Assembly (NCBI GenBank): GCA_020536535.1
Contig: JAHLWZ010000231.1
Location: 78,985 to 142,984 of the forward strand
From: Pelomyxa schiedti
Taxonomy: Eukaryota > Evosea > Pelobiontida > Pelomyxidae
Direction of reading: 5' to 3'
Length of the DNA stretch: 64,000 nucleotides
Below, in pieces: positions 46,980 through 56,845 of this stretch (position 1 is the stretch's first letter; each line of letters opens with the position of its first letter). Both the position numbers and the translations under genes were made by a program. The notes under the pieces were generated by a model, which worked only from the letters and a program-made list of their open reading frames with translations, had not been told where the DNA came from and searched no databases.

Positions 46980-48823
46980 TCAACAAGAATGGGATGTGGT
47001 GGTTGTGGATGAAGGGGGAACAGACAACACCACGTTGTAGTAAACGGCTCTGCGTTTACAGAAGGCAAGCATGACGGCACAGAATCCCTCGACATCAGAG
47101 AGGGCCTCGTTCGCGAACACGAGAGAGCACACCTGCTCCACACTAGGTGTTTTCACCTTCCCGGCCAATATTGACGATGATGGTGCAGAGGACGGTGAAG
47201 ACGGCTCGATGGACTCGATGTCACGCCGGAGCACTTCCAGGAGTGTTCGTTCGACCTGAGCCGAGTTGTTGGTGAAGAAGTCGATGGACTGTCTGATGTG
47301 GGCCGCGCTGGCGGATGAGATGTTGATGGTGTGCGGTGCCAGGAACAAGAGGGCACCGCAGATGAGCAACGCGTGTTTGGCTGTGGGCCTGATGGCATGG
47401 TCTCGCTCCAGGAGGTAAGGAACAAGCGCGGCGACTGATGTGCTGTCAACGAACTCGTCTGGGATGAGGAAGGGAGCTGTGGATGTGAAGAGGAGGTCCG
47501 CAGTAAAGTTGCTCCTGTAGTAGGGGTGGAGGCCGGTGATAGCTTCGAACAGAATGCATCCAACAGCCCACACGTCATTTTTCGTGAGGAGGCCTCTGCC
47601 GTTTGTGGCGCATCTGAGTTCTGGCGACCTGTTTACAGGATTTCCCACAAGCAAGCCCATAGCGATATCTCCAGTTGTACTACGCAGAGATGTTCCAAAG
47701 TCAGACAGTGCCCAAATGTACCCACTGATGGCGTGGAAGCTGGCAGTCGTCGTGGGCCGCTGAACGAGGAGGATGTTGTTAAGCTTTATATCATTGTGGT
47801 ACCACCCGCGCGAGTTCATGTTGTCAACTGCACACAGGACGCAAAAGGCAAGGGGTTCCACCTGGAGTGGGTTCTTCCCACCAAATTCGGCTGGGAGTGG
47901 ATTCTTTCCTTCCCTGTGGAACTTGTTTGAAACGACTATATCCAAGTCGCACATGGCGACTTCCATTACGAGATATGAGGTGTAGCTGTAAACTGTGGTT
48001 GCGTCCCTTATTGAGCAAGCAGGTATTGGACAATCAGCAGACCTTCTCTGATTTTCATCAACTGTATACCACTTTGATCTCATGCTTTGTGGAACAAGTG
48101 TCAACAGTGTCTTTCCCCGGAAGGCGTTGAAGATAATGATCATGCACCAGTTTGAGAAACATACACCCACTAGATGCTCAGACTCAAATCTCGCTTTTAT
48201 ATCAGGAGATCTGATTCCTGCTGTGAAGTTGTATAGCATTTTGAGAGCGACTTCTTTGATTTCTGCGAATTCTGCCTTCACCTGTAGGGCGTTGACACAG
48301 CCGTTGTCCCCGTTGCCAATTGGACGTGCGGTAAGGATGTCAAGATCACAAAGGTCTACCAAGTGCATTTGTCCAGAACGTATCCTACATATAGTGCTTA
48401 GGAGCAGGGCGGCTTTCAGTACCAAGATTTCTGTTGTTTATTTGTCATTTCTTTTCATATAATATTTATTTGTACCCCTCTGATTTCGTTCTGTTTCTTC
48501 CAAAGCCGTTATGTACCGAAAGAAAGCTGTGCATGGGGGCACGTTAGTAGGGTTGCATTAGAAAAAACATTTGTTTGTCTCTGATACCGGTTTTTTCAGC
48601 AGCCTGTAATAGTTTTGTGCACTGCTCTTGCAAATTCTTATTCTCACACTCATGGTATTCCAAATGAGCCTTCAGACGATTGTTGTCTGCTTTCAGTTGC
48701 CTGAGCTCCTCCATGGCCTCGGTGACCTGATATATTTGAGTCAATTTGCACATTGAACGGGCTAACCTCGACAGGCTCCAAGTGCACGCTCTCTAGGAGC
48801 GTGCCCACGGCCATGCGATGCAT
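46980..48823 (-). CDS. Coiled-coil protein kinase, tandem copy 1
   Basis: ATG 48823 starts MHRMAVGTLLESVHLEPVE. After an intron a short coiled coil follows (TEAMEELRQLKADNNRLKAH ... LLQAAEKT). A phase-1 intron (about 48586-48434) joins it to the kinase domain. The domain has a glycine loop in GNGDNGCVNALQV, EVALKMLYNF (the ATP lysine), WYHNDIKLNNILLVQ (catalytic loop, HxDIKxxN), ALSDFGTSL (metal-binding DFG kept), NRSPELRCA (APE-like) and NDVWAVGCILFEAITGLHPY. These key residues suggest an active Ser/Thr kinase. The C-terminal part after the kinase (LICGALLFLAPHTINISSA, SLVFANEALSDVEGFCAVML) is shared by all copies and not known to me. The stop is at 46980. Confidence 0.82.
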
Positions 48824-49815
48824 CGCGCCGACTCCTAGGAGGTAGTTTTGAAAATGTGAATTTTTGTGTGATTACAAAAATTGTGTTGCTGGCAAAGTAA
48901 CATTGGTGGTTTCCAAAAACCAAGTTCAGCATAATGGTGACGCTTCGAACACAATGAAGTACGCAGATGCTTCAAATCAAAGAACACCTTCGACATCCAA
49001 GGTGTTCCTAAGAGTGGCAGATTGAGGGCTGGGCCACTTGTGATGGTTACTTTAAAAATTATGCTGATGCATCAGTAGTTTTAAAACCCGAAAAGAAGAA
49101 GGTACATAGATTTTGCACCAAAAGAGAAAGCACCAAGCGTTGTGCAATGGAACAAAGTCAAAGAAGGCCAGTTGATGGTCTACATGATGAGGAACAGCTG
49201 TGGATGTGAAGAGGAGATGGTTCAACTTTTCGATTTTGAATCAACTTCAAAAAAGTCTATGACGAAGTCTGGAGCTGGGATCCCTCAGTTCGGACAAAAA
49301 ACTGTACATCATGTTGTGAAATGAACACTACAGGTTGTACTGTCTGGATCCTTGCTCTTGGCACTTCCTGTGGAGAAAGGGCTGTGTAACGAAAGTATTT
49401 AATTGTTAAACCATTCAGTGGCCGACCAGCAAAAGCTTCAACCCAACAGACCACAGTTCTTCCCTCAACTTGATGTTGCCCCTAGCCTCTTGAGCGTGAG
49501 AAATGGTCTTCATATCGAGTGGGACCACACAAGTCGAAGCCTTGTTGGATTGAGTGGGTGCACCTGCACAGAATGTAGCTACTTGCTCTTCTGCCGATTG
49601 TTTACGAATTAAAAATGGTGGTTGGCTTGGGATCTCCTTCATTTCGCTGCCACCTACTCCACAAAACACTTGAACAGAGTAACACGTATTTGGTGCAGCA
49701 GAAAAGCCAAGTTGGTTTTCGTCTCTTCTTACCCCGGCTTGTGCCGACACAAGGCGTTTTTTTTTTGGTAAAAAGCATACATGCTTTTATAAGATTATGG
49801 TCTATTTGCCAATTT
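48824..49815. other. Intergenic region between kinase copies 1 and 2 with decayed sequence
   Basis: No intact gene is seen. Near 49187-49220 the string GATGAGGAACAGCTGTGGAT and the bases after it match the copy-1 kinase at about 47465-47500 almost exactly, apart from a few bases. The surroundings do not align, so this is a small kinase relic. The stretch 49590-49680 resembles 52665-52745 next to copy 2 (shared TTTATTTCGCTGGCCACCTA-like words), a second duplicated non-coding block. A minus-strand frame at 49415-49750 has no recognisable domain. Confidence 0.55.
49187..49220 (-). pseudogene. Kinase-family relic (short)
   Basis: About 30 bases match the minus-strand kinase coding sequence for the segment around FTSTAPFLIP in copy 1. 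The relic is too short to carry function. It indicates a lost or rearranged family member between copies 1 and 2. Confidence 0.45.
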
Positions 49816-52367
49816 TCAGCAAGAACTGGTGGGTGTTGTGGTTGTTGGTGTTACAGTGGCAATGTTGTAATAGGTAGCCCTGCGTTTACAGAACGCCAGC
49901 ATGACAGCACAGAATCCATCAACATCACGGAGTGCTTCGTTTGTGAACACGAGAGAGCACACCTGCTCGACGCTCGGTGTTTTCTCCGCTCTGGGCAATG
50001 TTGATACCGGCGACGACGGCTCAATGGCTTCGATGTTGCGGTGGTGCACTTGCAGCAGAATGCTTTCGACTTGGTGTGCGTTGTGGTTGAAGAAATGGAT
50101 GGACTGCAGGATATGTTCGGGGCGAATGGACGACAGGTTGATGCCATGTGGTGCCAGGAACAAGAGGGCACCGCAGATGAGCAACGCGTGTTTGGCTGTG
50201 GGCCTGATTGCGGGGTCTCGCTCCAGGAGGTAAGGAACAAGCGCGGTGACTGGTGTGCTATCCACGAACTCGTTGGGGATGAGGAACAACTTCGTGGAGC
50301 TGAAGAGAGTATTATCGCTGCCTCGGAGATAGGGGTGGAGGCCGGTTATGGCTTCGTACAGAACACATCCGACAGCCCACACGTCGTTCTTGGTGAGAGG
50401 GAGCTGGTTGGTGGCTCGGAGGACTTCTGGGGACCTGTTGCCTATGTTGCTTGCAATGTGTTCGCCTGGTTTGGTTTTCCCGGTTGGACAGTGAAGGGAG
50501 GTTCCAAGGTCACACAGAGCGTAAATATACCCGCTGATGGCGTGGAAGATGGCAGTCGTTGTTGGCCTCTGAACGACTATGATATTATCGAGCTTGATGT
50601 CACTGTGGAACCACCAGTGTGAGTTCAGGTTGTCAACTGCACACAGGACGCAAAAGGCAAGAGTGTCCACCTGGAGTGGGTTCTTCCCACCAAATTCGGC
50701 CGGGAGTGGCTTCCGTTCGTCCCTGTGAAATATATACGCAATGAGGTGCTCCACGTTGCATTTGCCGAGTTCCATGGTGAGGTATAAGGAGCGGTTGTAA
50801 ACGGGAATTGCTTTCGTTGTTTGGCACCCCTCCATATACGTCTGATTGTTGTTGACTGTGCAAAACTGTGCCCTAAGCTCAGGCGGGAGAAACTCCAGTA
50901 CCGTGGCTGCCTTAAACATGTTGAAGATTATGGCCATTGCCCAGCAGGGGTAAAGTAATCCGACTTTGGCTTCACACTCAAAGCTAGCATTCATGTCCTT
51001 GGTTTTGGTTCCTGCATGGTAGTTATAAGTCATTTTGAGGGCTATTTCTTTGACTTCCGCGTTTGGTGCCACAACCTCTACCGCGTTGATACACCCATTG
51101 CATCCCTGACCGACCGGCCTGAATGTGGAGTTTCTTGTGTTTCCCCGTTGCTCTTCCAGTTCCACACCTCCCATTTCCGCATTTGATGATTCACAGCGAT
51201 GTTCTGGAAGAACAAGACCATTGAGATCTATAAACCTCATTTCCCCTGGGTGGGTTGCGCAAAACAAACGCTCCAGCAGTATTCCTCTCATCATCCAGAT
51301 TTCTGAGTTTGGTCTTTATTCATAAAGAGTGCCGTGTTTATACCTCTTTGCTGTTGTTCCATGTGTTGTTTGGAGTTGGTATTATGTTCTTCCAATGCCT
51401 TGGCGCGAGATTGCAACTGAGAAAAATCAATTTTTTTTTGTTTGGACCAGAACTAACTGTCTCAAAGGATTTCCGCATGTTACAATTTTCGTCCTTCAAT
51501 GACGCCGTCTCACTTTTCAGCTTCTTATTCTCGTTTTCTAAGTCACATACACCTGGAGAGGATCTGAGTTTTTGTGTTGTTTTTCGTGGAGTTTTAGAGA
51601 CGTGATTTCACAAGTGGAGAGGCTAATCTGGCTAATAAGAAATCCGGCCCTTGCTCAGATTTTTGTTCTTGTGGTGGTTGGGCAGCTGTCTGTACCTCTA
51701 TGTGTATATCAGTTTTTTGATCTGGTGGAGGCACTGGAGAAGTGTAAGTCGTTGGCTGAACAGCAGGTTGGTCTGAGTTATTTGAAGCTGCTCCTTCTGT
51801 AAGGGGTGTCGCTGTTCTTTCTGTGGTCGAAATGGATGCAATGTTGCTGGTTGAAGTTACTTCCATTGCTGGTTGAAGTAGTGCTTCCGAGGGTGTGAAT
51901 GTATTTGAATCGGGTGTTTTACACGGCACGACCACATTTGTTTGCGTGCCCGTTTGTGCAGGTGCATTTTCATTCGGAGTGAGTGCTTCTGTCGATGGGA
52001 ATAAGGACAAATTGGCTGTGGGTGCCAGAATGGTACAAGGTGTTGCTTTTTCTGGTGGTGTGAGCCTCTGTGCTGGTATTTGTGGAGTTGGTGGTGGTCT
52101 GTTGGGTGGTATTTGTGGAGGAATCTGTGGTTGTGCTGGTATTTGTGGAGTTGGTGGTGGTGGTCTGTTGGGTGGAGTCGACAGTCGGTTTAAAGATAGC
52201 GATTGTAGGTGTGTTGTAGTGGCGTTGAAAAGAGGTGTGGAACTTGAGGCTTGTGCCGGTGATGGAAAAGTGTCCCGTGAAATGCTACTTTGGCCGGTAC
52301 TTGGAGTTTGGATTGCAGCTGTGGGCCACTTCTGTTTTTGGAAAGCTTCCTGCAGCTGAACCGACAT
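49816..52367 (-). CDS. Coiled-coil protein kinase, tandem copy 2, with Pro/Thr-rich N-terminus
   Basis: ATG 52367 begins MSVQLQEAFQKQKWPTA. A long Pro/Thr/Gln-rich exon (to about 51605) includes PPNRPPPPTPQIPAQ repeats. Short exons with a coiled coil follow (CDLENENKKLKSETASL, KALEEHNT). A phase-1 intron at the same place as in copy 1 joins to EIWMMRGILLERLF and the kinase. The kinase has GQGCNGCINAVEVV, EIALKMTYNY, WFHSDIKLDNIIVVQ, ALCDLGTSL (DLG in place of DFG), NRSPEVLRA and NDVWAVGCVLYEAITGLHPY. The DLG form keeps the metal-binding Asp. An upstream stretch (about 52370-52600) is similar to that before copy 3 and may hold a further 5' exon or untranslated region. The stop is at 49816. Confidence 0.82.
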
Positions 52368-53145
52368 GTTCGCGCCTACTGGCAGCGACCGTCTGGCGAA
52401 CCTTGCTATTCAAGGGGTCAGTAACCTTGTAAAAGGTGGGGAAGGGGGAATTGTTGCCTGCTGGCGACGAGGGTCCTAGGGCCGTGCTGCTTGCTGGTGC
52501 TGACGGTGATGCTGTAACTGTTGGTTTTGTACAGGACGCAGCGGAAGCTGCGGTGATGCCGACCTGGGTCAGTCATGAAAAAGAAAAAAAGTGTTGGTGG
52601 CCGAGAGTACCTTGTTGGGCTGAGTGAGGGTACCTACACGGCATGACATGGCATGTCCCTACTTGCCTTTCAACTGATTTTTTAAGAATGTGAGGAAAAT
52701 TGGAGGCAACCTTTATTTCGCTGGCCACCTATTCCGCAAAAGTTCTGCCACGTAAACACCAAACTGGACGCCAAGTTGGATGTCGCCAAGAATGTGTCTG
52801 CTCTATGCCTTACAACAGCATTGATCTCAAAACAGGGTGTTACGGGCCACCATGTTTGTGCACTTAGGGGTTCGGTACTGGCGAATGACCCCTCAGTATG
52901 ATGCAGGAGGAACAAAGCGGCAGTTTTGGCACCGGTTAGTCAATTGACAAAGTGCACGCGAAAAAGGCGTTTCTTCTTGTAGAAACGACAGCACAAAAGC
53001 CTTCGATATCAGAGAGGGACACACGAGAGAGCACACCTGCTCGGTGTTTTCTGCGCTGGGTGATGCTGACGACTGCGACGGCTCCATGACTCGATGTTGA
53101 GGTGTAGCACTTCCGAGCGTTTGTTCGACCTGGGCCACTTTAGTT
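52368..53145. other. Intergenic region between kinase copies 2 and 3
   Basis: It contains the conserved upstream block of copy 2 (about 52370-52600), the duplicated non-coding block at 52665-52745 also found near 49600, and a decayed kinase C-terminus at 52965-53140. No intact gene is visible. Confidence 0.55.
52965..53140 (-). pseudogene. Decayed kinase C-terminal fragment
   Basis: The minus strand matches the last part of the kinase genes: ACACGAGAGAGCACACCTGC and GGTGATGCTGACGAC on the plus strand occur in the same order as near 53310-53365 in copy 3. Several deletions break the frame. It lies immediately before the end of intact copy 3, so it is the remnant of a fourth copy whose N-terminal two thirds are gone. 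Confidence 0.8.
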
Positions 53146-55562
53146 TTAGTCAATAGAATAAGTACATTTGCAATTTTCAACAATAACTAGGGTGAGTGTA
53201 ACCTGTGTTGGTGATGTGACGTTGTAATACACGGCTCTGCGTTGACAAAACGCCAGCATGACAGCACAGAATCCCTCGACATCACGGAGTGCTTTGTTCG
53301 CGAACACGAGAGAGCACACCTGCTCGACGCTCGGTGTTTTCTCTGCCGCTGTGGGTGATGCTGACGACAGTGATGACGGAGCGAAGGACTCGATGTTCTT
53401 GCGGAGAATGTGAAGGAGTGTACTTTGGACCTGGGCCGAGTTGTTGGTGAAGAAGTCGATGGACTGTCTGATGTGATCGGGGCGAGTGGATGAGATGTTG
53501 ACAGTGTGTGGTGCCAGGAACAAGATGGCACCGCAGATGAGCAACGCGTGTTTGGCTGTGGGCCTGATGGCGGGGTATCGCTCCAAGAGGTAAGGAACAA
53601 GCGCGGCGACTGGTGTGCTGTCAACGAACTCGTCTGGGATGAGGAAGGGACTCTTTACGTTGCGGAGGAGGTTCTCGTCAATGTCCCTGTTTCGGCAGTA
53701 GGGATGATGGCCAGTGATGACCTCGTACAGAACACACCCGACAGCCCACACGTCGTTCTTGGTGAGAGAGAACTTTATGCTGGCACGGTGAAGTTCTGGG
53801 GACCTGTTGATTCCATTACCTTCAACAGTGTCCCCTGACCTGAGAGTGTGTTCCCCGGATGGGCAGTGGAGGGCAGTTCCAAGGTCACACAGAGTGTAAA
53901 TGTTCCCACTGATGGCGTGGAAGATGGCAGTCGTTGTTGGCCTCTGAACGACGAGGATATTGTCCAGCTTGATGTCAGTGTGGAACCACCAGTGCGAATT
54001 CAGGTTGTCAACTGCACTCAGTACACAAAAGGCCAGACTTCCAACATGGAGTGGGTTCTTCCCACCAAATTCGGCCGGGAGTGGCTTCCTTTCCTCCCTG
54101 TGGAACTTATCCGCAACGAGGGTCTCCACGTTGCACTTGCCGAGTTCCATTGTGAGATATGATGTCCGATGGAAAAAGGGGATTCCTCCCTTTGTTCCCT
54201 CTATACGGACCCCGTCTTCATCAACTAGGCAGTACTGTGGTCTCAGGTCAGGTGGCATGAGTTCCAGCATAGTCTTCCCCCTGAAGGAGTTGAAGATAAT
54301 GGCCATACACCAGTGAGGGTGAAGCAGCCCAACCCTGTACTCGCAGTCGAATCTATCCTTAATTTGAATGGTTGTGGCTCCCGCTGAAAGGTTAAACAGC
54401 ATTTTGAGAGCGACTTCTTTGATTTCTGCATTTGGTGCCAAAACGAGTACAGCATTGACACACCCATTGCATCCCATGCCAATAGGTCTAGCTGTTACAA
54501 TTTGAAGGCCACCTAGTTCTATTAATCCCTCTTCTCCTTCTCCTTGTGTGCAAATCTCGCTTTCCAGCAGCTGTCCTCTCATCACCAAATTATCTGAGTT
54601 TGATCTGTCTTAATTCGAAATGAGATTTGGCTTTACCCCTTTGAAGCCGTTCAACCAGTTCTTTGTTTTTGGCATTGTGTTCTTCCAATGCCTTTGTGCG
54701 GCCTTGCAACTGGGAGAAATCTGTTATTGTTGATTAGTGCTTAATTTTCTTGTGACATGTTGTGTACCAACGCTAGCTTTGTCCAAGGATCGATGCAACG
54801 TATTATTTTCATCTTCCAAACTTGTAGCGTGACGTTCCAATGACACCACAATGCTGATCAGCTTTTTGTTCTCGTTTTGGAGGTCACTGATCTCTGGGCA
54901 AGAGAAATGAGATGAATCTTTGATTAGTTCTTACTGGGAATTGGAGATTACCTGATTGCAGAAAAGGTTCAGTGGCAAGTCTGGCAATCTTACTGAATAT
55001 TCCCGGTTCAGACGAGGGGCTTTGCTCTGGTGTTGTTACTTGTGGTGGTTGTACAAGTGTTTGCGTGTGAATGTCGGTGTTTTGATGTTTTTGAAGCAGC
55101 ACTTCAGAAGTCTGAGCCGTTAGTACATATGTTGAGTTTGCAGTTGTGGCACTGCGCGTGGATGGAAGCAGTGATCCTTGCATGGTTGTTGTTGTGTTTG
55201 TTGGTTCTATGGGCGAAGAAAGTGATAAATTAGTTGTGGGTGTAAGTGGTGTTTCCGCTGTCGAAGGTTTTGTGGGTTTGGCTGATGGAATATCAGTTTG
55301 GTGGCGGTCGTTTTGAAAGTGGAAGTGATCTTCTGTTTGCGTCTAGTTGTTGTGCCGATGTTGCATATGTGTCGGAAGTAAGTGTTGTACTTGAGGTTTG
55401 TGTGGATGCAAGAGTATCCCGTGATGTTGTCTCTGAATTGTTCTTTACATCAGTACTTAGATTAGTTGCACCTCCCTTTCTCGGTTTATTAAAAGCTTGC
55501 TGTAACTCAGAAGCCAAGTCCACGTTTGGGACGGGTGGCAGGGACCGCCTTGCCAGGTTTTC
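53146..55562 (-). CDS. Coiled-coil protein kinase, tandem copy 3 (possible frameshift in N-terminal region)
   Basis: The kinase part has GMGCNGCVNAVLVL, EVALKMLFNL, WFHTDIKLDNILVVQ, TLCDLGTALH (DLG), NRSPELHRA and NDVWAVGCVLYEVITGHHPY, with DNLVMRGQLLESEI at the same phase-1 intron junction as the other copies. Upstream are a coiled coil (ISDLQNENKKLISIVVSL, QLQGRTKALEEHN) and a Thr/Pro-rich segment. The segment homologous to the start of copy 2 (LARRSLPPVPN, then SELQQAFNKPRKGG, near 55470-55560) is in a different frame from the rest; the shift falls between about 55295 and 55342. This is either an indel or a missed intron (a GTAAAG donor lies near 55451). No ATG precedes SELQQAF in frame. 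The C-terminus also runs past the common end of copies 1 and 2. Confidence 0.7.
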
Positions 55563-55629
55563 TATTCAAAGGGGGTTAACACCTCAAAAGCAATGGGACT
55601 ATAGTTGCCTGGCGGTTGTTGTCTGAGTC

Positions 55630-56781
55630 GTGATGATACTGATGTGGACGGGTGCATCGGTGTTGAAACCAGTGTTGAACAAAGTGAAGTCGCTCAACAG
55701 GGCCTTAGCCCGAAACAACAATCGAATCGCCTTCGCACAACGGCCAACAAAAAACGATTTTTGGTTGATCTCGTCGGTGATTTTGGTGAACCAGTTTGTT
55801 ACACCGTTCAGCCAAGCAGCCCTCGTACAATTTTTGTGGCCTAGGCAAATGTGGCCGCAAGTCCTTCAGTTTGTTGATGCGCGCACCATGTCGTGCGATG
55901 TGCAGCTTGTATCCAAGGAATGGCGACGGATGGCATGCGCCGAGGCATCTCGGCGACTGCTGGAAATCCTGTCGTTCGCGGCCTCGCCCTTCTCCGTTGC
56001 GGCAGACACCCCAACCACGGAGTGCAGTGGTAATGGCAATCAAGTTGTGACCGAGCAGTCCCACAATCCCGACACGCGGCGCAGACCTGGCGACCATAGG
56101 ACCACCTGGTGCTGGGACGCATCAGGCCTATCGTCAGCCGCTCATCACGATATGCACTTCAAGGCCCTTATCGACGACCATTGTGCTTGCGACTTGGAGG
56201 CCGCCTCCGCCAATGTGTTTCCCGCAAGTGACGACATCGCAGTTAAGCACCCCACTGGGACCGACAAGTCAAGTGGCTGCGAAAAGGTTGTCTCACTGTT
56301 GGGTGAAGCCGGGTCTTGGTCCTGGTTCCACCACGACAAGTCCAGCATTGGGCCGCACAGCGTACCGCCAGAGGAAATGCTGGACACTCTTGGACTGGTT
56401 CTGAGGTACTCGTGGATGCTGTGCTGCGCATCCGGGGGTTCAGCATCCTACTTGAGGCACCGCAGGAAAGACGGAATCACGTTCTGTTCATCGACTGAGG
56501 GAACAACGGTGTGGGTGCTGTTGTCTGGCGTGTTTGAAACGCCCGGTGGAAGTGGAGAGGGCACCAGCGCCGGGAGCTCCTTGGTGCCAAATGCCAGTGA
56601 GGATGATGAGGAAGACTGGGATGGAGTGTATGATCCCGCGGCCGAGTACATGCCAGTTCCACACGCCCCAGGAAATGGCAGTGGAATTCTCATAGCCTTA
56701 TCAACCTATTATTGCCAGGAGAAGAGAGAATTTTATGAAATCCTCTCCAGGCACAAGGCGAAGACACCAGATTTCCCCTAA
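55630..56781 (+). CDS. F-box-like protein
   Basis: A single long exon runs from ATG 55630 to the TAA after TPDFP at 56781. The segment FLWPRQMWPQVLQFVDARTM followed by QLVSKEWRRMACAEASRR (about 55830-55960) has the F-box pattern: LPxxxWxxVLxFxD, 7-10 residues, then LVSKxWRxMA. F-box proteins link substrates to SKP1-cullin ubiquitin ligases. The remaining 270 residues (YSWMLCCASGGSASYLRHRR, GTTVWVLLSGVFETPGG, LSTYYCQEKREFYEILSRH) form no repeat or domain I know. An internal ATG at 55851 would remove the start of the F-box, so the upstream start is preferred, though it lies close to the 5' end of the divergent kinase copy 3. Confidence 0.65.
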   Translation: MMILMWTGASVLKPVLNKVKSLNRALARNNNRIAFAQRPTKNDFWLISSVILVNQFVTPFSQAALVQFLWPRQMWPQVLQFVDARTMSCDVQLVSKEWRRMACAEASRRLLEILSFAASPFSVAADTPTTECSGNGNQVVTEQSHNPDTRRRPGDHRTTWCWDASGLSSAAHHDMHFKALIDDHCACDLEAASANVFPASDDIAVKHPTGTDKSSGCEKVVSLLGEAGSWSWFHHDKSSIGPHSVPPEEMLDTLGLVLRYSWMLCCASGGSASYLRHRRKDGITFCSSTEGTTVWVLLSGVFETPGGSGEGTSAGSSLVPNASEDDEEDWDGVYDPAAEYMPVPHAPGNGSGILIALSTYYCQEKREFYEILSRHKAKTPDFP

Positions 56782-56845
56782 TCACCATAATCATGCAAAA
56801 CACAAGAAAAACAAAAACTAGACGTTAGTAGTCGGTCGGGCCATA

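Noticed and set aside
46730-46990. Overlapping minus-strand frames of about 80 codons upstream of the RING gene
   Set aside because: They run through an A/T homopolymer-rich promoter stretch and have no protein-like composition.
48788-48810. Perfect 8-bp hairpin GCACGCTC/GAGCGTGC as a terminator or RNA element
   Set aside because: It falls inside the first coding exon of kinase copy 1 and reads as ordinary codons; no paired sequence or T tract supports a signal.
52415-52436. A 20-21 base mini-intron (GT...GAATAG) upstream of kinase copies 2 and 3
   Set aside because: It is too short for known spliceosomes and does not restore the kinase frame; sequence similarity there is explained by duplication.
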